Assembly (NCBI RefSeq): GCF_028869115.1 | Contig: NZ_CP079800.1 | Span: 3,176,001 to 3,240,000 of the forward strand | DNA from: Pseudemcibacter aquimaris | GTDB taxonomy: Bacteria > Pseudomonadota > Alphaproteobacteria > Sphingomonadales > Emcibacteraceae | Direction of reading: 5' to 3' | DNA length: 64,000 nt | Shown here: positions 36,808 to 46,282 of the stretch, one piece after another | How positions within the stretch are numbered: the stretch's first letter is position 1 | Layout of the letters: every line of letters begins with the position of its first letter | Position numbers and translations under genes: made by a program | Notes under the pieces: generated by a model | Seen by the model: only the letters and a program-made list of their open reading frames with translations | Databases searched by the model: none | What the model was told of the DNA's origin: nothing

Positions 36808-38281
36808 AACGATCCTGAAAATCCTGACGTTTTTGCTGATTTTTGTGCCGGTTTCTTTATCGGCACAAAGTTCAGATGGCCCGATTAACGTCGGCGCTAA
36901 TATCGGCAACATACCTTGGGAATTTCAGGATACAAACGGCAACTTTGTGGGTTATGAAGTCGATCTAGTAAAAGAAATCGGCAAAAGATTAGGTCGCGAA
37001 GTCAACGTCATGAATGTACCGTTTAATGGTCTTTTTTCGGCGGTACAATCAGGACGAATTGACATCGCCATTTCATCCATGAGCATAACGGATGAACGCC
37101 TTAAAAGTGTTTCCTTTACCCAACCCTTTTACGACAGCGATCAATCACTCGCAGTACTAAAAGGTTCAAATATTAATACTTTAAATGATTTAAAGGGTCA
37201 TATGGTCGGGGCTGATACTGGATCGACGGGCGATATTTGGACAACAAATAATCAAGAAATATACGGCATTGCTGAAATCCGTCGTTATGAGGGGCTTGCG
37301 CCCGCGATGCTTGATCTGGAAATTGGCCGTATCAAAGGGTACATCAGCGATATTCCGGGATTATTATATTACACACAGGATAAACCACACCTTGAAATTG
37401 CCCAACGTATTCCAACAGGTGCCAAATATGGGTTAATGCTTGCAAAAAACAGCCCTTTTGCAGAAGTGGTCAACAATATTATTAGCGATCTTAAAAATGA
37501 AGGGTATTTGAACGAACTGCACATAAAATGGTTTGGATCACCCGCAGAAGAGACCACATCCACCGTTCAAATCATGCCAATGCCAGCTTTGGAAACAATG
37601 GAACGATTTGATTTTGTTTCCACTTTCCTTAATCAGGATGTGTTTTTACAAGCATGGCCAATGCTTATTGATGGATTAATCACGACCATTCAGCTTGGTG
37701 CTTTATCAATAGTCGCGGGTCTGGTTATTGGATTATTTTTATCGCTGATAAGGTTATATGCCCATAACGCCTTAAAACTGATTGTGAAAATTTACATCAA
37801 TGTATTTCGGTCAATTCCGCTACTGGTATTTTTAATCATCATTTTCTATGCGCTTCCATTCATTGGATTAAGCCTGTCCCCCTTCGCTGCAGCGGCAGTT
37901 GCACTAACCATCGTATCAAGTGCTTATACAGCTGAAATTTTTAGAGCCGGCATCGAAGCCATTCCAAAAGGCCAATTTGAAGCCTCACTGGCACTAGGGT
38001 TAAGTTACAAGGATATGATGAAAGAGGTGATCTTGCCGCAGGCGATCAAGATCGTTATTCCACCACTGACCAATAATTGCATCAATGTGGTAAAAGATAC
38101 GGCGCTTGCGTCCGTGGTAGCGATGCCGGATTTATTGAAACAAGCAACACAGGCACAAGCGATAGCCGCAAACCCAACCCCGCTTATTGCCGCGGCCGTA
38201 ATATATCTGGCCTTTTTATTGCCACTGGTCCTTTGGGTATCAGGCCTTGAGAAAAAATTCAAAGCAGGGAATAAATCATGA
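36800..38281 (+). CDS. Polar amino-acid ABC transporter: fused periplasmic binding protein and permease
   Basis: 493 residues from a TTG start at 36800 (GAAGAGG 10 bases upstream); a TTG at 36779 is a second option. A signal-like hydrophobic segment ending SLSAQ is followed by a family 3 solute-binding domain (about residues 25-250), with [20 protein letters not shown] typical of the amino-acid group. A HisM/GlnP-type permease domain (about 285-485) then carries the EAA loop around [15 protein letters not shown]. Binding protein and channel are thus one chain anchored in the inner membrane. ATPase GlnQ-type gene overlaps by 4 bases. Imports an amino-acid-like substrate for this locus. Confidence 0.92.
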   Translation: MIKTILKILTFLLIFVPVSLSAQSSDGPINVGANIGNIPWEFQDTNGNFVGYEVDLVKEIGKRLGREVNVMNVPFNGLFSAVQSGRIDIAISSMSITDERLKSVSFTQPFYDSDQSLAVLKGSNINTLNDLKGHMVGADTGSTGDIWTTNNQEIYGIAEIRRYEGLAPAMLDLEIGRIKGYISDIPGLLYYTQDKPHLEIAQRIPTGAKYGLMLAKNSPFAEVVNNIISDLKNEGYLNELHIKWFGSPAEETTSTVQIMPMPALETMERFDFVSTFLNQDVFLQAWPMLIDGLITTIQLGALSIVAGLVIGLFLSLIRLYAHNALKLIVKIYINVFRSIPLLVFLIIIFYALPFIGLSLSPFAAAAVALTIVSSAYTAEIFRAGIEAIPKGQFEASLALGLSYKDMMKEVILPQAIKIVIPPLTNNCINVVKDTALASVVAMPDLLKQATQAQAIAANPTPLIAAAVIYLAFLLPLVLWVSGLEKKFKAGNKS

Positions 38282-39012
38282 GCCTGATCCATTTAAAAAA
38301 TGTCAATAAACATTATAAAACTTTCCATGCCTTGAAAGATATCAACCTTGATGTGGCAGAAGGGGAAGTCGTTTGCGTGATCGGGCCATCGGGTTCCGGC
38401 AAATCAACAATGATTAGATGCATCAATTTATTAGAAGAATATGACCCGTCAGGTAGCATCACAGTAGAGGGGACCAAAGTCAAAAAAGGTAAAAATTTAA
38501 AATCGGTTCGTGCGGATGTAGGAATGGTTTTTCAAAATTTTAACCTATTCCCGCATATGACCATTTTAGAAAATGTGACACTGGCCCCGATGAAGATAAA
38601 AAGCATTTCAAAAGAAGATGCGAAAAAAACTGCATTTGAATTACTAAGCAAGGTCGGTATCGCTGAACAAGCGGAAAAATACCCCGCTCAACTATCCGGC
38701 GGACAACAACAACGCGTTGCGATCGCACGTGCTCTTGCGATGGAGCCAAAAGCGCTACTGTTTGATGAGCCGACATCTGCACTCGATCCGGAAATGGTCA
38801 GTGAAGTACTGGATGTCATCCAAAAATTAGCGGAAAGTGGCGTAACCATGATTGTCGTGACCCATGAAATGGGTTTCGCTCGCCAAATTGCAAATCGGGT
38901 TATTTTTATGGACGCAGGGCAAATCGTAGAAGAAGGAAGCCCAGCAGATATTTTTGATAACCCACAAGAGGAACGTACACGGAATTTTTTAAATGCCGTA
39001 CTTAATCACTAA
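38278..39012 (+). CDS. Polar amino-acid ABC transporter ATP-binding protein (GlnQ/HisP type)
   Basis: 244 residues. Walker [10 protein letters not shown] at residues 36-44, the Q-loop in [10 protein letters not shown], signature LSGGQQQR near residue 142, Walker B LLFDEP followed by TSALDPE, and the switch histidine in [10 protein letters not shown]. Closely follows the PAAT-family pattern. Coupled to the fused binding protein/permease by an ATGA overlap and followed after 15 bases by the class V PLP enzyme gene, so it belongs to the hydantoinase operon. Confidence 0.95.
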   Translation: MSLIHLKNVNKHYKTFHALKDINLDVAEGEVVCVIGPSGSGKSTMIRCINLLEEYDPSGSITVEGTKVKKGKNLKSVRADVGMVFQNFNLFPHMTILENVTLAPMKIKSISKEDAKKTAFELLSKVGIAEQAEKYPAQLSGGQQQRVAIARALAMEPKALLFDEPTSALDPEMVSEVLDVIQKLAESGVTMIVVTHEMGFARQIANRVIFMDAGQIVEEGSPADIFDNPQEERTRNFLNAVLNH

Positions 39013-39027
39013 AAAGGAAAATATAAA

Positions 39028-40257
39028 GTGGCACTAGATATGAATTATGTTCGGGGGGCATTCCCGACTTTAGAAAAAGACTGGGTCTATATGGACAATG
39101 CGGGCGGTTCGCAAATTTTAAAGGGCTGCGTCGATAAAATAAGCCATTATTATTACAACCATCATGTTCAGCTTGGTGGCAGTTATGATATTTCACAAGC
39201 ATCTTTAAAAGCATTTGCAGAAGGCCGTGAAAAAATCGCTACCTTTTTTAATGCCGCACGTGCCGATGAAATGGTATTTGGCCCATCAACAACGGTTCTA
39301 TTGCAATTTTTAAGTAAAGCAATGGCAAGCCAGTTTAAGCCCGGCGATGAAGTGATTGTGACCATTACGGATCATGAAAGTAATATCGGTCCTTGGGTTT
39401 GGCTCGAACAATATGGCGTCACAGTAAAATTTTGGCCGATGAATATGGAAACATATGAACTGGAATTAGACACCCTTGACGCATTAATGACGGATAAAAC
39501 AAAACTGGTTGCGGTTACGCATGTATCCAACCTGTTAGGCACGATTAATGATGTTAAATCAATTGCAAAATTCGTCCATGATCGCGGCGCGCTTATTTGT
39601 GTGGATGGTGTCGCATATGCCCCGCATAGAGCCGTCGACGTTCAGGACTGGGACGTCGATTTTTATGTCTTAAGTCTATATAAAACCTATGGCCCGCATC
39701 ATGCCGCACTTTATTGCAAATATGACCAGATGAAAGAACTGGATAGCATTTATCATTATTTCTATGGCAAAGATAAAATTCCGGCCAAAATGGAACCGGG
39801 CAATGCCAATTATGAGCTTTCGTATGCATCTGGCGCCATCACTGATTACCTGTGCCAGTTAGGTGAAATGGCAGGGTGTACGGGCAGTGACCGTGAAAAG
39901 CTAGAAGTCGCATTTCAGGATATCACCGAACAGGAAACAATCCTTTCTGAAAGATTGCTATCATACTTAAGCAAAAGAAATGACTGTACCGTCATTGGAA
40001 TTTCCGATGGATCAAGCCCGCGCCGTGTGCCGACAATAGCATTCACGGTTGAAGGTCAAGATCCAGAACAAATTTGTCTTGCGATGGATAAATATAAAAT
40101 CGCTATTCGTTTTGGTGATTTCCATGCAAGACGTCTTGCCGATGAATTGGATATCACAAGTGGTAACGGCGCAGTTCGCGTCTCACTTACCCATTATAAT
40201 ACACTCGAAGAAGTGGATAAGTTAATCAATGCGTTTGATGAAATATTAGGATCCTAA
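39028..40257 (+). CDS. Class V aminotransferase-fold PLP enzyme (cysteine desulfurase-like)
   Basis: 409 residues from a GTG start with AAAAAGGAAAA upstream. Fold-type I PLP enzyme: YMDNAGGSQ at the N-terminus, the ITDHESNI histidine motif, PLP-ring D193 in CVDGVAYAPH, and Schiff-base K219 in SLYKTYGPH. It matches the cysteine-desulfurase-like group that is not tied to Fe-S assembly; no partner sulfur acceptor gene is nearby. Being last in the catabolic operon it probably acts on the imported or processed amino compound, as lyase or transaminase. Overlaps the convergent prpE-like gene by 12 bases. Confidence 0.85.
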   Translation: MALDMNYVRGAFPTLEKDWVYMDNAGGSQILKGCVDKISHYYYNHHVQLGGSYDISQASLKAFAEGREKIATFFNAARADEMVFGPSTTVLLQFLSKAMASQFKPGDEVIVTITDHESNIGPWVWLEQYGVTVKFWPMNMETYELELDTLDALMTDKTKLVAVTHVSNLLGTINDVKSIAKFVHDRGALICVDGVAYAPHRAVDVQDWDVDFYVLSLYKTYGPHHAALYCKYDQMKELDSIYHYFYGKDKIPAKMEPGNANYELSYASGAITDYLCQLGEMAGCTGSDREKLEVAFQDITEQETILSERLLSYLSKRNDCTVIGISDGSSPRRVPTIAFTVEGQDPEQICLAMDKYKIAIRFGDFHARRLADELDITSGNGAVRVSLTHYNTLEEVDKLINAFDEILGS

Positions 40258-42120
40258 CGCGTTTCTAATTTCATCAAGTATCTTCGGATCATCAAGTGTC
40301 GCCGGTGGTGTAATATCCTTACCGGCGGCAATACCGCTCATGACACGCCGTAATATTTTGCCTGATCTTGTTTTGGGAAGCCGCGTTACAATCACCGCAT
40401 TTTTAAAACTTGCAACAGCGCCGATGTCCGCGCGAACCGCGGCAATCGCATCACTTACTATATCCTGATGATTTTTATCAACACCGCTTTTCAATACCAT
40501 AAAACCATATGGTATTTGCCCCTTTAATTGATCATCCACACCAACAACCGCACATTCGGCCACTTCTGGTAAATTGGCTAGCACTTCTTCCATGGCGCCA
40601 GTTGAGAGCCTGTGTCCCGCCACATTAATCACATCATCAGTCCGGCCCATGATGTAAAGATAGCCATCTTCATCCTTATGGCCCGCATCACCGGTTAAAT
40701 AATATCCCGGATAATCACTAAAATAAGTACTGATCGCGCGATCATTATCCTGCCAGATACCAAGCATTCCACCTGGTGGAAGTGGTTCTTTTACAACGAT
40801 ATTGCCGAGCTCATTTGGGCCCAGTTCATCACCATCATCATTAAAAATACGCACATCATACCCCGGGGACGGCACACTTGGGCTGCCGTATTTAACAGGT
40901 AGCGTTTCAATACCCACAAAATTGGCGCAAATGGACCATGCGGTTTCCGTCTGCCACCAATGATCAATCACTGGTACTTTGACATGCTGCTCGCACCATT
41001 TTACCGTATCGGGGTCTGCCCTTTCACCGGCAAGGAACAATGTCCTAAAGGCTGAAATATCGTATTTTTTTAACTCTTCTGCGCTCGGATCTTCTCTTTT
41101 AATCGCTCTGATCGCAGTTGGTGCAACAAATAACGCATTGACCTTATGTTCCGCAATCACCCGCCAAAATGCACCGGCATCTGGCGTTCCCACGGGTTTT
41201 CCTTCGTACATAATTGTTGTACAGCCCCTGATCAGTGGTGCATATACGATATAAGAATGGCCAACCACCCAACCAATATCAGACGCCGCCCAATAAACAT
41301 CACCGGGGCCCATATCATAAACATTTTTCATGCTCCAATTCATGGCGACCATATGACCACCATTATCACGCACGATCCCTTTCGGTGTTCCTGTTGTACC
41401 GGATGTATAAAGGATATAAAGCGGGTCTGTGGCTGCAACATTCACACATTCAGTATGACCTGCTTCGGCCATCATATCGCACCAATCGAAATCACGGCCG
41501 TCAAATAAGGCCGCGTCACATTCCGGTCTATCAACAATAATGGTTTTTGCAGCTGATCCGGATATTTCCATTGCTTCATCAAGCATGGGTTTATAAGCAA
41601 TCACGCGCCCCGGTTCCAAACCGCAGCTGGCGGAAACGATGACCTTTGGTTCTGCATCCGAAATCCGTTTGGCAAGCTCATTTGCCGCAAAACCACCGAA
41701 TACTACGGCATGGACAGCCCCTAACCGTGCACTAGCAAGCATGGCAATCACAGCTTCCGGGATCATCGGCATATAAAGCAATACCCTGTCCCCTTTATCA
41801 ACGCCTAATGACCTGAGCATTGACGCACATTTGGACACTTGATCCTGTAATTCTACATAAGATATTTTACGTGACGCACCGGTCATGGCGCTATCGTAAA
41901 TAATGGCCGTTCTGTCGCCATTCCCTGCTTCTACATGGCGGTCAACGGCATTATAACAAGTGTTGCATTCAGCACCAGGAAACCAACGTGATAGTGGGGC
42001 TCTACTGTTATCAAGGACCGTGTCCCATTGTTGTGACCAAGTTATTTCGCTCGCTGCATCATCCCAGAATTTTTCCGGATTATCATTCCACGCTTGGTAT
42101 ATTTCTTTGTAAGAACTCAA
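40246..42120 (-). CDS. prpE: Propionyl-CoA synthetase (acetyl-CoA synthetase family)
   Basis: Activates propionate (or a similar short acid) to the CoA thioester through an acyl-adenylate. The 624 residues start with the ACS-type N-terminal extension (YQAWNDNPEKFW). AMP-binding motifs are YTSGTTGTPKG, DHWWQTETAW, the YYLTGDAG hinge region and the catalytic lysine in TRSGKILRR, which is the site of regulatory acetylation in this family. WQTETAW and VRDNGGHMVAM favour PrpE over AcsA. It could take up a propionate-like product of the neighbouring catabolic locus, but it is convergent and separately controlled. Confidence 0.9.
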   Translation of the reverse strand: MSSYKEIYQAWNDNPEKFWDDAASEITWSQQWDTVLDNSRAPLSRWFPGAECNTCYNAVDRHVEAGNGDRTAIIYDSAMTGASRKISYVELQDQVSKCASMLRSLGVDKGDRVLLYMPMIPEAVIAMLASARLGAVHAVVFGGFAANELAKRISDAEPKVIVSASCGLEPGRVIAYKPMLDEAMEISGSAAKTIIVDRPECDAALFDGRDFDWCDMMAEAGHTECVNVAATDPLYILYTSGTTGTPKGIVRDNGGHMVAMNWSMKNVYDMGPGDVYWAASDIGWVVGHSYIVYAPLIRGCTTIMYEGKPVGTPDAGAFWRVIAEHKVNALFVAPTAIRAIKREDPSAEELKKYDISAFRTLFLAGERADPDTVKWCEQHVKVPVIDHWWQTETAWSICANFVGIETLPVKYGSPSVPSPGYDVRIFNDDGDELGPNELGNIVVKEPLPPGGMLGIWQDNDRAISTYFSDYPGYYLTGDAGHKDEDGYLYIMGRTDDVINVAGHRLSTGAMEEVLANLPEVAECAVVGVDDQLKGQIPYGFMVLKSGVDKNHQDIVSDAIAAVRADIGAVASFKNAVIVTRLPKTRSGKILRRVMSGIAAGKDITPPATLDDPKILDEIRNALGS

Positions 42121-42258
42121 GACCCATTTTCCTTATCTTAAAATTTCGCATACTTTAGTGGGGATATGAAAATATACAAACAGAAAATTTAACCTGACTA
42201 ATTTAGCAAACATTAACTTATAGACAATATACTGCGCGCAGATGATCAGCATAATTAA

Positions 42259-43563
42259 ATGTTATCCTGCTATTTAATTGAAAATAAAAATAATAAAAAC
42301 AAACAATTGAAAAAAAACATGACGAAAATTTCAGAACGCCCAGTTAGCGATATTAAAGGATCAACCGGATGGATCGGGGTCGTTGCATTATCATTTAGTT
42401 TAGCTTTATGCTTTTTCCTTCAGCTACAACCATTTCAATCAATATTTCTTTGTTTGCTTATCACATTGGTGTCTATGGTTTCATGGGATGTATTGGTCAA
42501 CAAAGTCTATCTAAATGATGAATTTGATTTTTCGAAACCACTGCCCAGATCAGAAACATTTGCCATTGTTAAAACGAAATATGTTGGTTTTCTCGTCCTT
42601 GTCGTCGCAATTATGGTCGTTTATTCATCATTTAATTACTATACCGATGAACATTTTGATGCCTATAAATCAGTACTGCAGGCATTCCTTCCAATCATTC
42701 TAACCATTGCACCGGTCTATTTCTGGTTAACAACCAAATATATGACAAACCCAAAAGATTCACTTTGGCAATTTGGTAAACTCGTTACTTTCCAAATACA
42801 CCTTGTAGAAGCTGATAAAATCAAAGGCTTTTGTATGTCATGGACCATTAAGGTGTTTTTCTTTGCCTTCATGGCGTCCTTTATGCCACCGCAAATTTTA
42901 TATTTTACCAATCATTTTGAACTGGACCTTAGTTCAATCTCGATTACAGAAGCTTTTATGTTAATCAACCGCTACATATTAATTTTTGATATGGCGCTCG
43001 GCACGGTTGGTTACATAATGACCTTCAAAATTTTAAACAGTCATATCAGAAGTTCAAATCCTTATCTAATGGGTTGGGTTGCCGCACTTATATGTTATCC
43101 ACCATTTTCCATTATTGGAAAAGACGAATTTATTTATTATCAAAAAGATACTTTACAATGGCATGAGTGGTTTGCTGGTAATGACACAGCCCTTATTATT
43201 TGGGCTGCCATTATTCTGATTTTTACGGCCATTTATTCATGGGCCACAATTGTATTTGGCATCAGATTTTCAAACCTGACCAATCGCGGTATCATTACAG
43301 ATGGACCGTTTAAATATACAAAACATCCCGCCTATATTTCCAAGAATGTCTTTTGGTGGCTTACGTTCCTGCCATTTTTAACCACATCTAATACGGCAGT
43401 TGCAATGCAAAACTGTCTGATGCTGATTATTGTTAATCTGATCTATTATTGGCGCGCCAAAACAGAAGAAAAGCATCTGATGGAAGAACCGAAATACAGG
43501 GAATATGTTGCTTATATGGAAGAACATTCATTGATAGCGAAATTAAAAAGAAAATTTCGCTAA
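42259..43563 (+). CDS. Polytopic membrane protein with ICMT-like methyltransferase C-terminus
   Basis: 434 residues (or 414 if Met-21 at 42319 is the start; neither start has a clear ribosome site). About nine hydrophobic helices. The C-terminal part, with GPFKYTKHPAYISKN, a long hydrophobic helix and EEKHLMEEPKYREYVAYM, is the pattern of isoprenylcysteine carboxyl methyltransferase and related membrane methyltransferases, where the HP and E/Y residues bind SAM. The larger N-terminal membrane part is of unknown role. Bacterial members act on lipids or unknown substrates. Divergent from prpE; stops one base before the lipoprotein gene of the secretion operon. Confidence 0.72.
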   Translation: MLSCYLIENKNNKNKQLKKNMTKISERPVSDIKGSTGWIGVVALSFSLALCFFLQLQPFQSIFLCLLITLVSMVSWDVLVNKVYLNDEFDFSKPLPRSETFAIVKTKYVGFLVLVVAIMVVYSSFNYYTDEHFDAYKSVLQAFLPIILTIAPVYFWLTTKYMTNPKDSLWQFGKLVTFQIHLVEADKIKGFCMSWTIKVFFFAFMASFMPPQILYFTNHFELDLSSISITEAFMLINRYILIFDMALGTVGYIMTFKILNSHIRSSNPYLMGWVAALICYPPFSIIGKDEFIYYQKDTLQWHEWFAGNDTALIIWAAIILIFTAIYSWATIVFGIRFSNLTNRGIITDGPFKYTKHPAYISKNVFWWLTFLPFLTTSNTAVAMQNCLMLIIVNLIYYWRAKTEEKHLMEEPKYREYVAYMEEHSLIAKLKRKFR

Positions 43564-43564
43564 C

Positions 43565-44047
43565 TCAGCTATCCATATTACAGCCAAGCATACCTGATAC
43601 CGGAATTATATTCTGGCTACCGTCCTGACTTTTGATGGTAATTAATCCTGATGGGATTTTAATCCCTTCATAAATATTCTGTGCCGCATCCGGTTTTAAT
43701 TTAATATCAATAACAGCATCATTCGCTTTATAGCTCTGGCTGGTGAAAAAACCGGGAATGACGCTGCCTTCTACACTGGTTCTTGTTCCCGTCACAGATT
43801 GTTGGTTAATCAGGATTGTTGCACTGTCATCTTTTATATTATGTGTGAAAATAAGCGGTCTATTGACCTGTTCCGCCCATAAAAAAGTGATACATTCCCC
43901 TTTTTCCATGGATTGCGCCGGTAACGTTGACACATTTTCCGGTGCAGTTGGCTGGGTCGTTTGAAAAACACCGTCGCCACCGCAGGCCGTTAAAACAATC
44001 GGTAATGCACCGATCATGATTTTCAACAATGTATTATTTTTGCTCAT
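43565..44047 (-). CDS. Small lipoprotein at the end of the type II secretion operon
   Basis: 160 residues from the ATG at 44047, whose ATGA overlaps the gspN stop, a typical coupled start; a longer GTG start at 44074 is less likely. The signal ends in the lipobox LTAC with Cys-22, followed by GGDGVFQTTQ, so it is probably an outer-membrane lipoprotein. The mature part has about 135 residues, mostly strands, with two further cysteines. I do not recognise the family. Its place in the gsp operon makes a pilotin-like or accessory role a reasonable guess, not more. Confidence 0.7.
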   Translation of the reverse strand: MSKNNTLLKIMIGALPIVLTACGGDGVFQTTQPTAPENVSTLPAQSMEKGECITFLWAEQVNRPLIFTHNIKDDSATILINQQSVTGTRTSVEGSVIPGFFTSQSYKANDAVIDIKLKPDAAQNIYEGIKIPSGLITIKSQDGSQNIIPVSGMLGCNMDS

Positions 44048-44799
44048 AAGGAGAATTCCATATTTAATCGCCACTGATTACCGGATTTTTCAAATCCTGA
44101 TGACTGTAGCATATTCATTAATTGGTCATTACTGGCCATTTCGGGTGGTAGTGTAAAGGATAACAATCCCGACTGTCCATTCTTGCTTACTTCCCCGCGG
44201 TAATTTACATCAAAACCATTATCGGATGCTTGCATGGTAAATTGAACTAGCCCGTTTTGGCAGATCCCGTTTCCTGTTAAATCAGGTAAATTCTGGCCCA
44301 AATCACCTAGAAGTACTGTCAACAAATTTGATTTCAAATTAAAATCACCGCTTTGACATTGCCCATTTTCATTAAAAATTAGCTTTTCAGACGTCATATG
44401 AATTAAGGATTTATGTTCAGGTTGCGAGAAACCCTTAACATTAATGGCAGCACTGGCACTTATATTATTAATTTCTAATATATCGTCTTTAACTTTCACA
44501 TTCCCTGTAAGGCGTTGATCATGAGAATATAAGTCAAAATCAGCTGCGAAATCACCAACCATCACACCAGAAAACCTTGGTTTTACGTCAAGTTTTTGCC
44601 ACGTATGACCAGCAATGATTAGATTATCAAAACTAGCATTCCAGAAATCACCGGATTGGTTCATATAATCGACACCACTAGCTTGAAGCTTTGAACCAAG
44701 AAAACTGGCGGGCAAATTAATGACTGTAAACAGCAGCAATAGACACGTAAAAATCACGCCTAACATTTTCGTGGATAATTGAGAAAACCTTGAAATCAT
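44044..44799 (-). CDS. gspN: Type II secretion system protein N
   Basis: 251 residues: one N-terminal membrane helix (about residues 13-32), then a periplasmic beta-rich domain with the GspN pattern (LPASFL, GDFWNASFDNLIIAGHTW, LPDLTGNGICQNG). GspN is an accessory inner-membrane or periplasmic subunit present in only some T2SS. Overlaps gspM by 4 bases and the downstream lipoprotein start by 4 bases. Confidence 0.82.
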   Translation of the reverse strand: MISRFSQLSTKMLGVIFTCLLLLFTVINLPASFLGSKLQASGVDYMNQSGDFWNASFDNLIIAGHTWQKLDVKPRFSGVMVGDFAADFDLYSHDQRLTGNVKVKDDILEINNISASAAINVKGFSQPEHKSLIHMTSEKLIFNENGQCQSGDFNLKSNLLTVLLGDLGQNLPDLTGNGICQNGLVQFTMQASDNGFDVNYRGEVSKNGQSGLLSFTLPPEMASNDQLMNMLQSSGFEKSGNQWRLNMEFSL

Positions 44800-45272
44800 G
44801 AATCAACACTTTCAAATTCAAATTGCCCGCGTAGTGTTTCCTCGCCCGTATTTTTTTGAATTGTTACTTTTACAGGAACATGTCCATATTCATTCTGAAG
44901 CATCAATAACCAATTCATCATTTCAGATGTCCCGGCCCGGTCCACCCAAAAGGTAACCGTGTTGTCACGTCCCGGCTGAATTCGGGAAATAGATACACCG
45001 GCATTTCGGGACGCATCCGTTGCTGCTTCTCTAATCGGCAATACAGCTTTAATATCTGCGCTTACATTCTGACTTGGCCCCGCAGTAACGGCGAGCTGCA
45101 TAATGCGTTCATATCTTGCCTTTTCATCGTCCAATGCACGCAACGCATTTTCTTTGCCGCTTATTAAAGGCATTACGAGTAAGACGTAAATTAAAAATAT
45201 GATGATCGCCACAACCATAATCATCAATGCATTTTGTTCCCGACGCTGAAGCCCATTCCAAAAATTCATCAT
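44796..45272 (-). CDS. gspM: Type II secretion system protein M
   Basis: 158 residues. A short cytosolic N-terminus containing LQRREQNAL, one membrane helix (about residues 17-36), a coiled-coil stretch and a periplasmic ferredoxin-like domain. This is the standard GspM layout; GspM binds GspL in the inner-membrane platform. Overlaps both gspL (4 bases) and gspN (4 bases), so translation is coupled through the cluster. Confidence 0.88.
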   Translation of the reverse strand: MMNFWNGLQRREQNALMIMVVAIIIFLIYVLLVMPLISGKENALRALDDEKARYERIMQLAVTAGPSQNVSADIKAVLPIREAATDASRNAGVSISRIQPGRDNTVTFWVDRAGTSEMMNWLLMLQNEYGHVPVKVTIQKNTGEETLRGQFEFESVDS

Positions 45273-46276
45273 GGCGCCACCTTCATCAAGCTATAGGTGC
45301 TATAGATCATTTCTCCATCCTGGCTACTGCCGCCTTGTTCGACAGTAAACCCGGCCGTTTTTAAATTTGCTTCAAACAAACCTGCCTCTGAAAAATTCAT
45401 ACTGGATATGGTGATATCTACTCGTTCTTGATTACCATCTTGATCATAACTTAAATTTTCAAGCTTGGTTCCTGGAGCATTCGAGATTGCATTAAATACC
45501 ATATCTGACAGTGATAAAAACCCGGCCTGATTAGATCCGCTACCGCCTTGAGACAAGCTGCGCATTTGTGCTTCAACATTTACAATGCGTGTAACAGTTG
45601 GATAGGTTTTCTTAAAAACTTCAATGGAGGCATCAGCATATCTTGTGCGCTCTTCCTCAAATGATGAAGTTGCCATCCAAATCCACATGATCCAAAAAAT
45701 GAAAACAGTCGCCACCAGCGCAGCAAGTCTTGATGTGATTTTAAAATATTCTTTAATTGGTGGGCGCGGACTATATTCACCTGTTGCAAGCCCAGCCCCT
45801 TTCGGCACCCTGCCAAAGGATGACTGTATGGTATGCGCATCACCCGTTACCAGTTCAAGCATATCCATTGGAACCGTAAAACCTGTCCCATCTTTTCTTC
45901 TTGCTGATACCTTTGCATTATCGTCTGATTGAACAATATGAATATCTTCGTCGGGAACAGCGATAAAGGCATATTCCGGCCATATCGCATTTAATATAAG
46001 CCCGTCCCGTTCTGCCAAACTACGCGCTTCATTTAAGCGCTCTTTATGACAAACAGCCACTAGAGAATGTCCGTTAGAATTTTTGTCAACAACGGCAATA
46101 TGATTGTCTTCTATACTTCCGGCCACAAGGTCGCTAAGCAAGCCGGGTAAGATTTTATCCAGTTTATTTTCAGAAAAATCCGGTAATTCAAGCACAAAGA
46201 AACTGACCCATTCTCCAGGAAGAATGGCAATGGTTTCTTTATTTTCCTGATTGATCTGGAACTTGATTTCAGACAT
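45269..46276 (-). CDS. gspL: Type II secretion system protein L
   Basis: 335 residues: a cytosolic actin-like domain (about 1-175), one transmembrane helix (about 188-208, AALVATVFIFWIMWIW) and a periplasmic ferredoxin-like domain. It links the GspE ATPase to GspM in the inner membrane. The early VSFFVLELPDF and LLSDLVAGSIED stretches fit the family. Starts 6 bases after the gspK stop and overlaps gspM. Confidence 0.88.
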   Translation of the reverse strand: MSEIKFQINQENKETIAILPGEWVSFFVLELPDFSENKLDKILPGLLSDLVAGSIEDNHIAVVDKNSNGHSLVAVCHKERLNEARSLAERDGLILNAIWPEYAFIAVPDEDIHIVQSDDNAKVSARRKDGTGFTVPMDMLELVTGDAHTIQSSFGRVPKGAGLATGEYSPRPPIKEYFKITSRLAALVATVFIFWIMWIWMATSSFEEERTRYADASIEVFKKTYPTVTRIVNVEAQMRSLSQGGSGSNQAGFLSLSDMVFNAISNAPGTKLENLSYDQDGNQERVDITISSMNFSEAGLFEANLKTAGFTVEQGGSSQDGEMIYSTYSLMKVAP

Positions 46277-46282
46277 TGATCT

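Noticed and set aside
39028..40257. Fe-S cluster cysteine desulfurase (IscS/SufS)
   Set aside because: No isc or suf neighbours, and it sits in a transport/catabolic operon; only the class V fold is supported.
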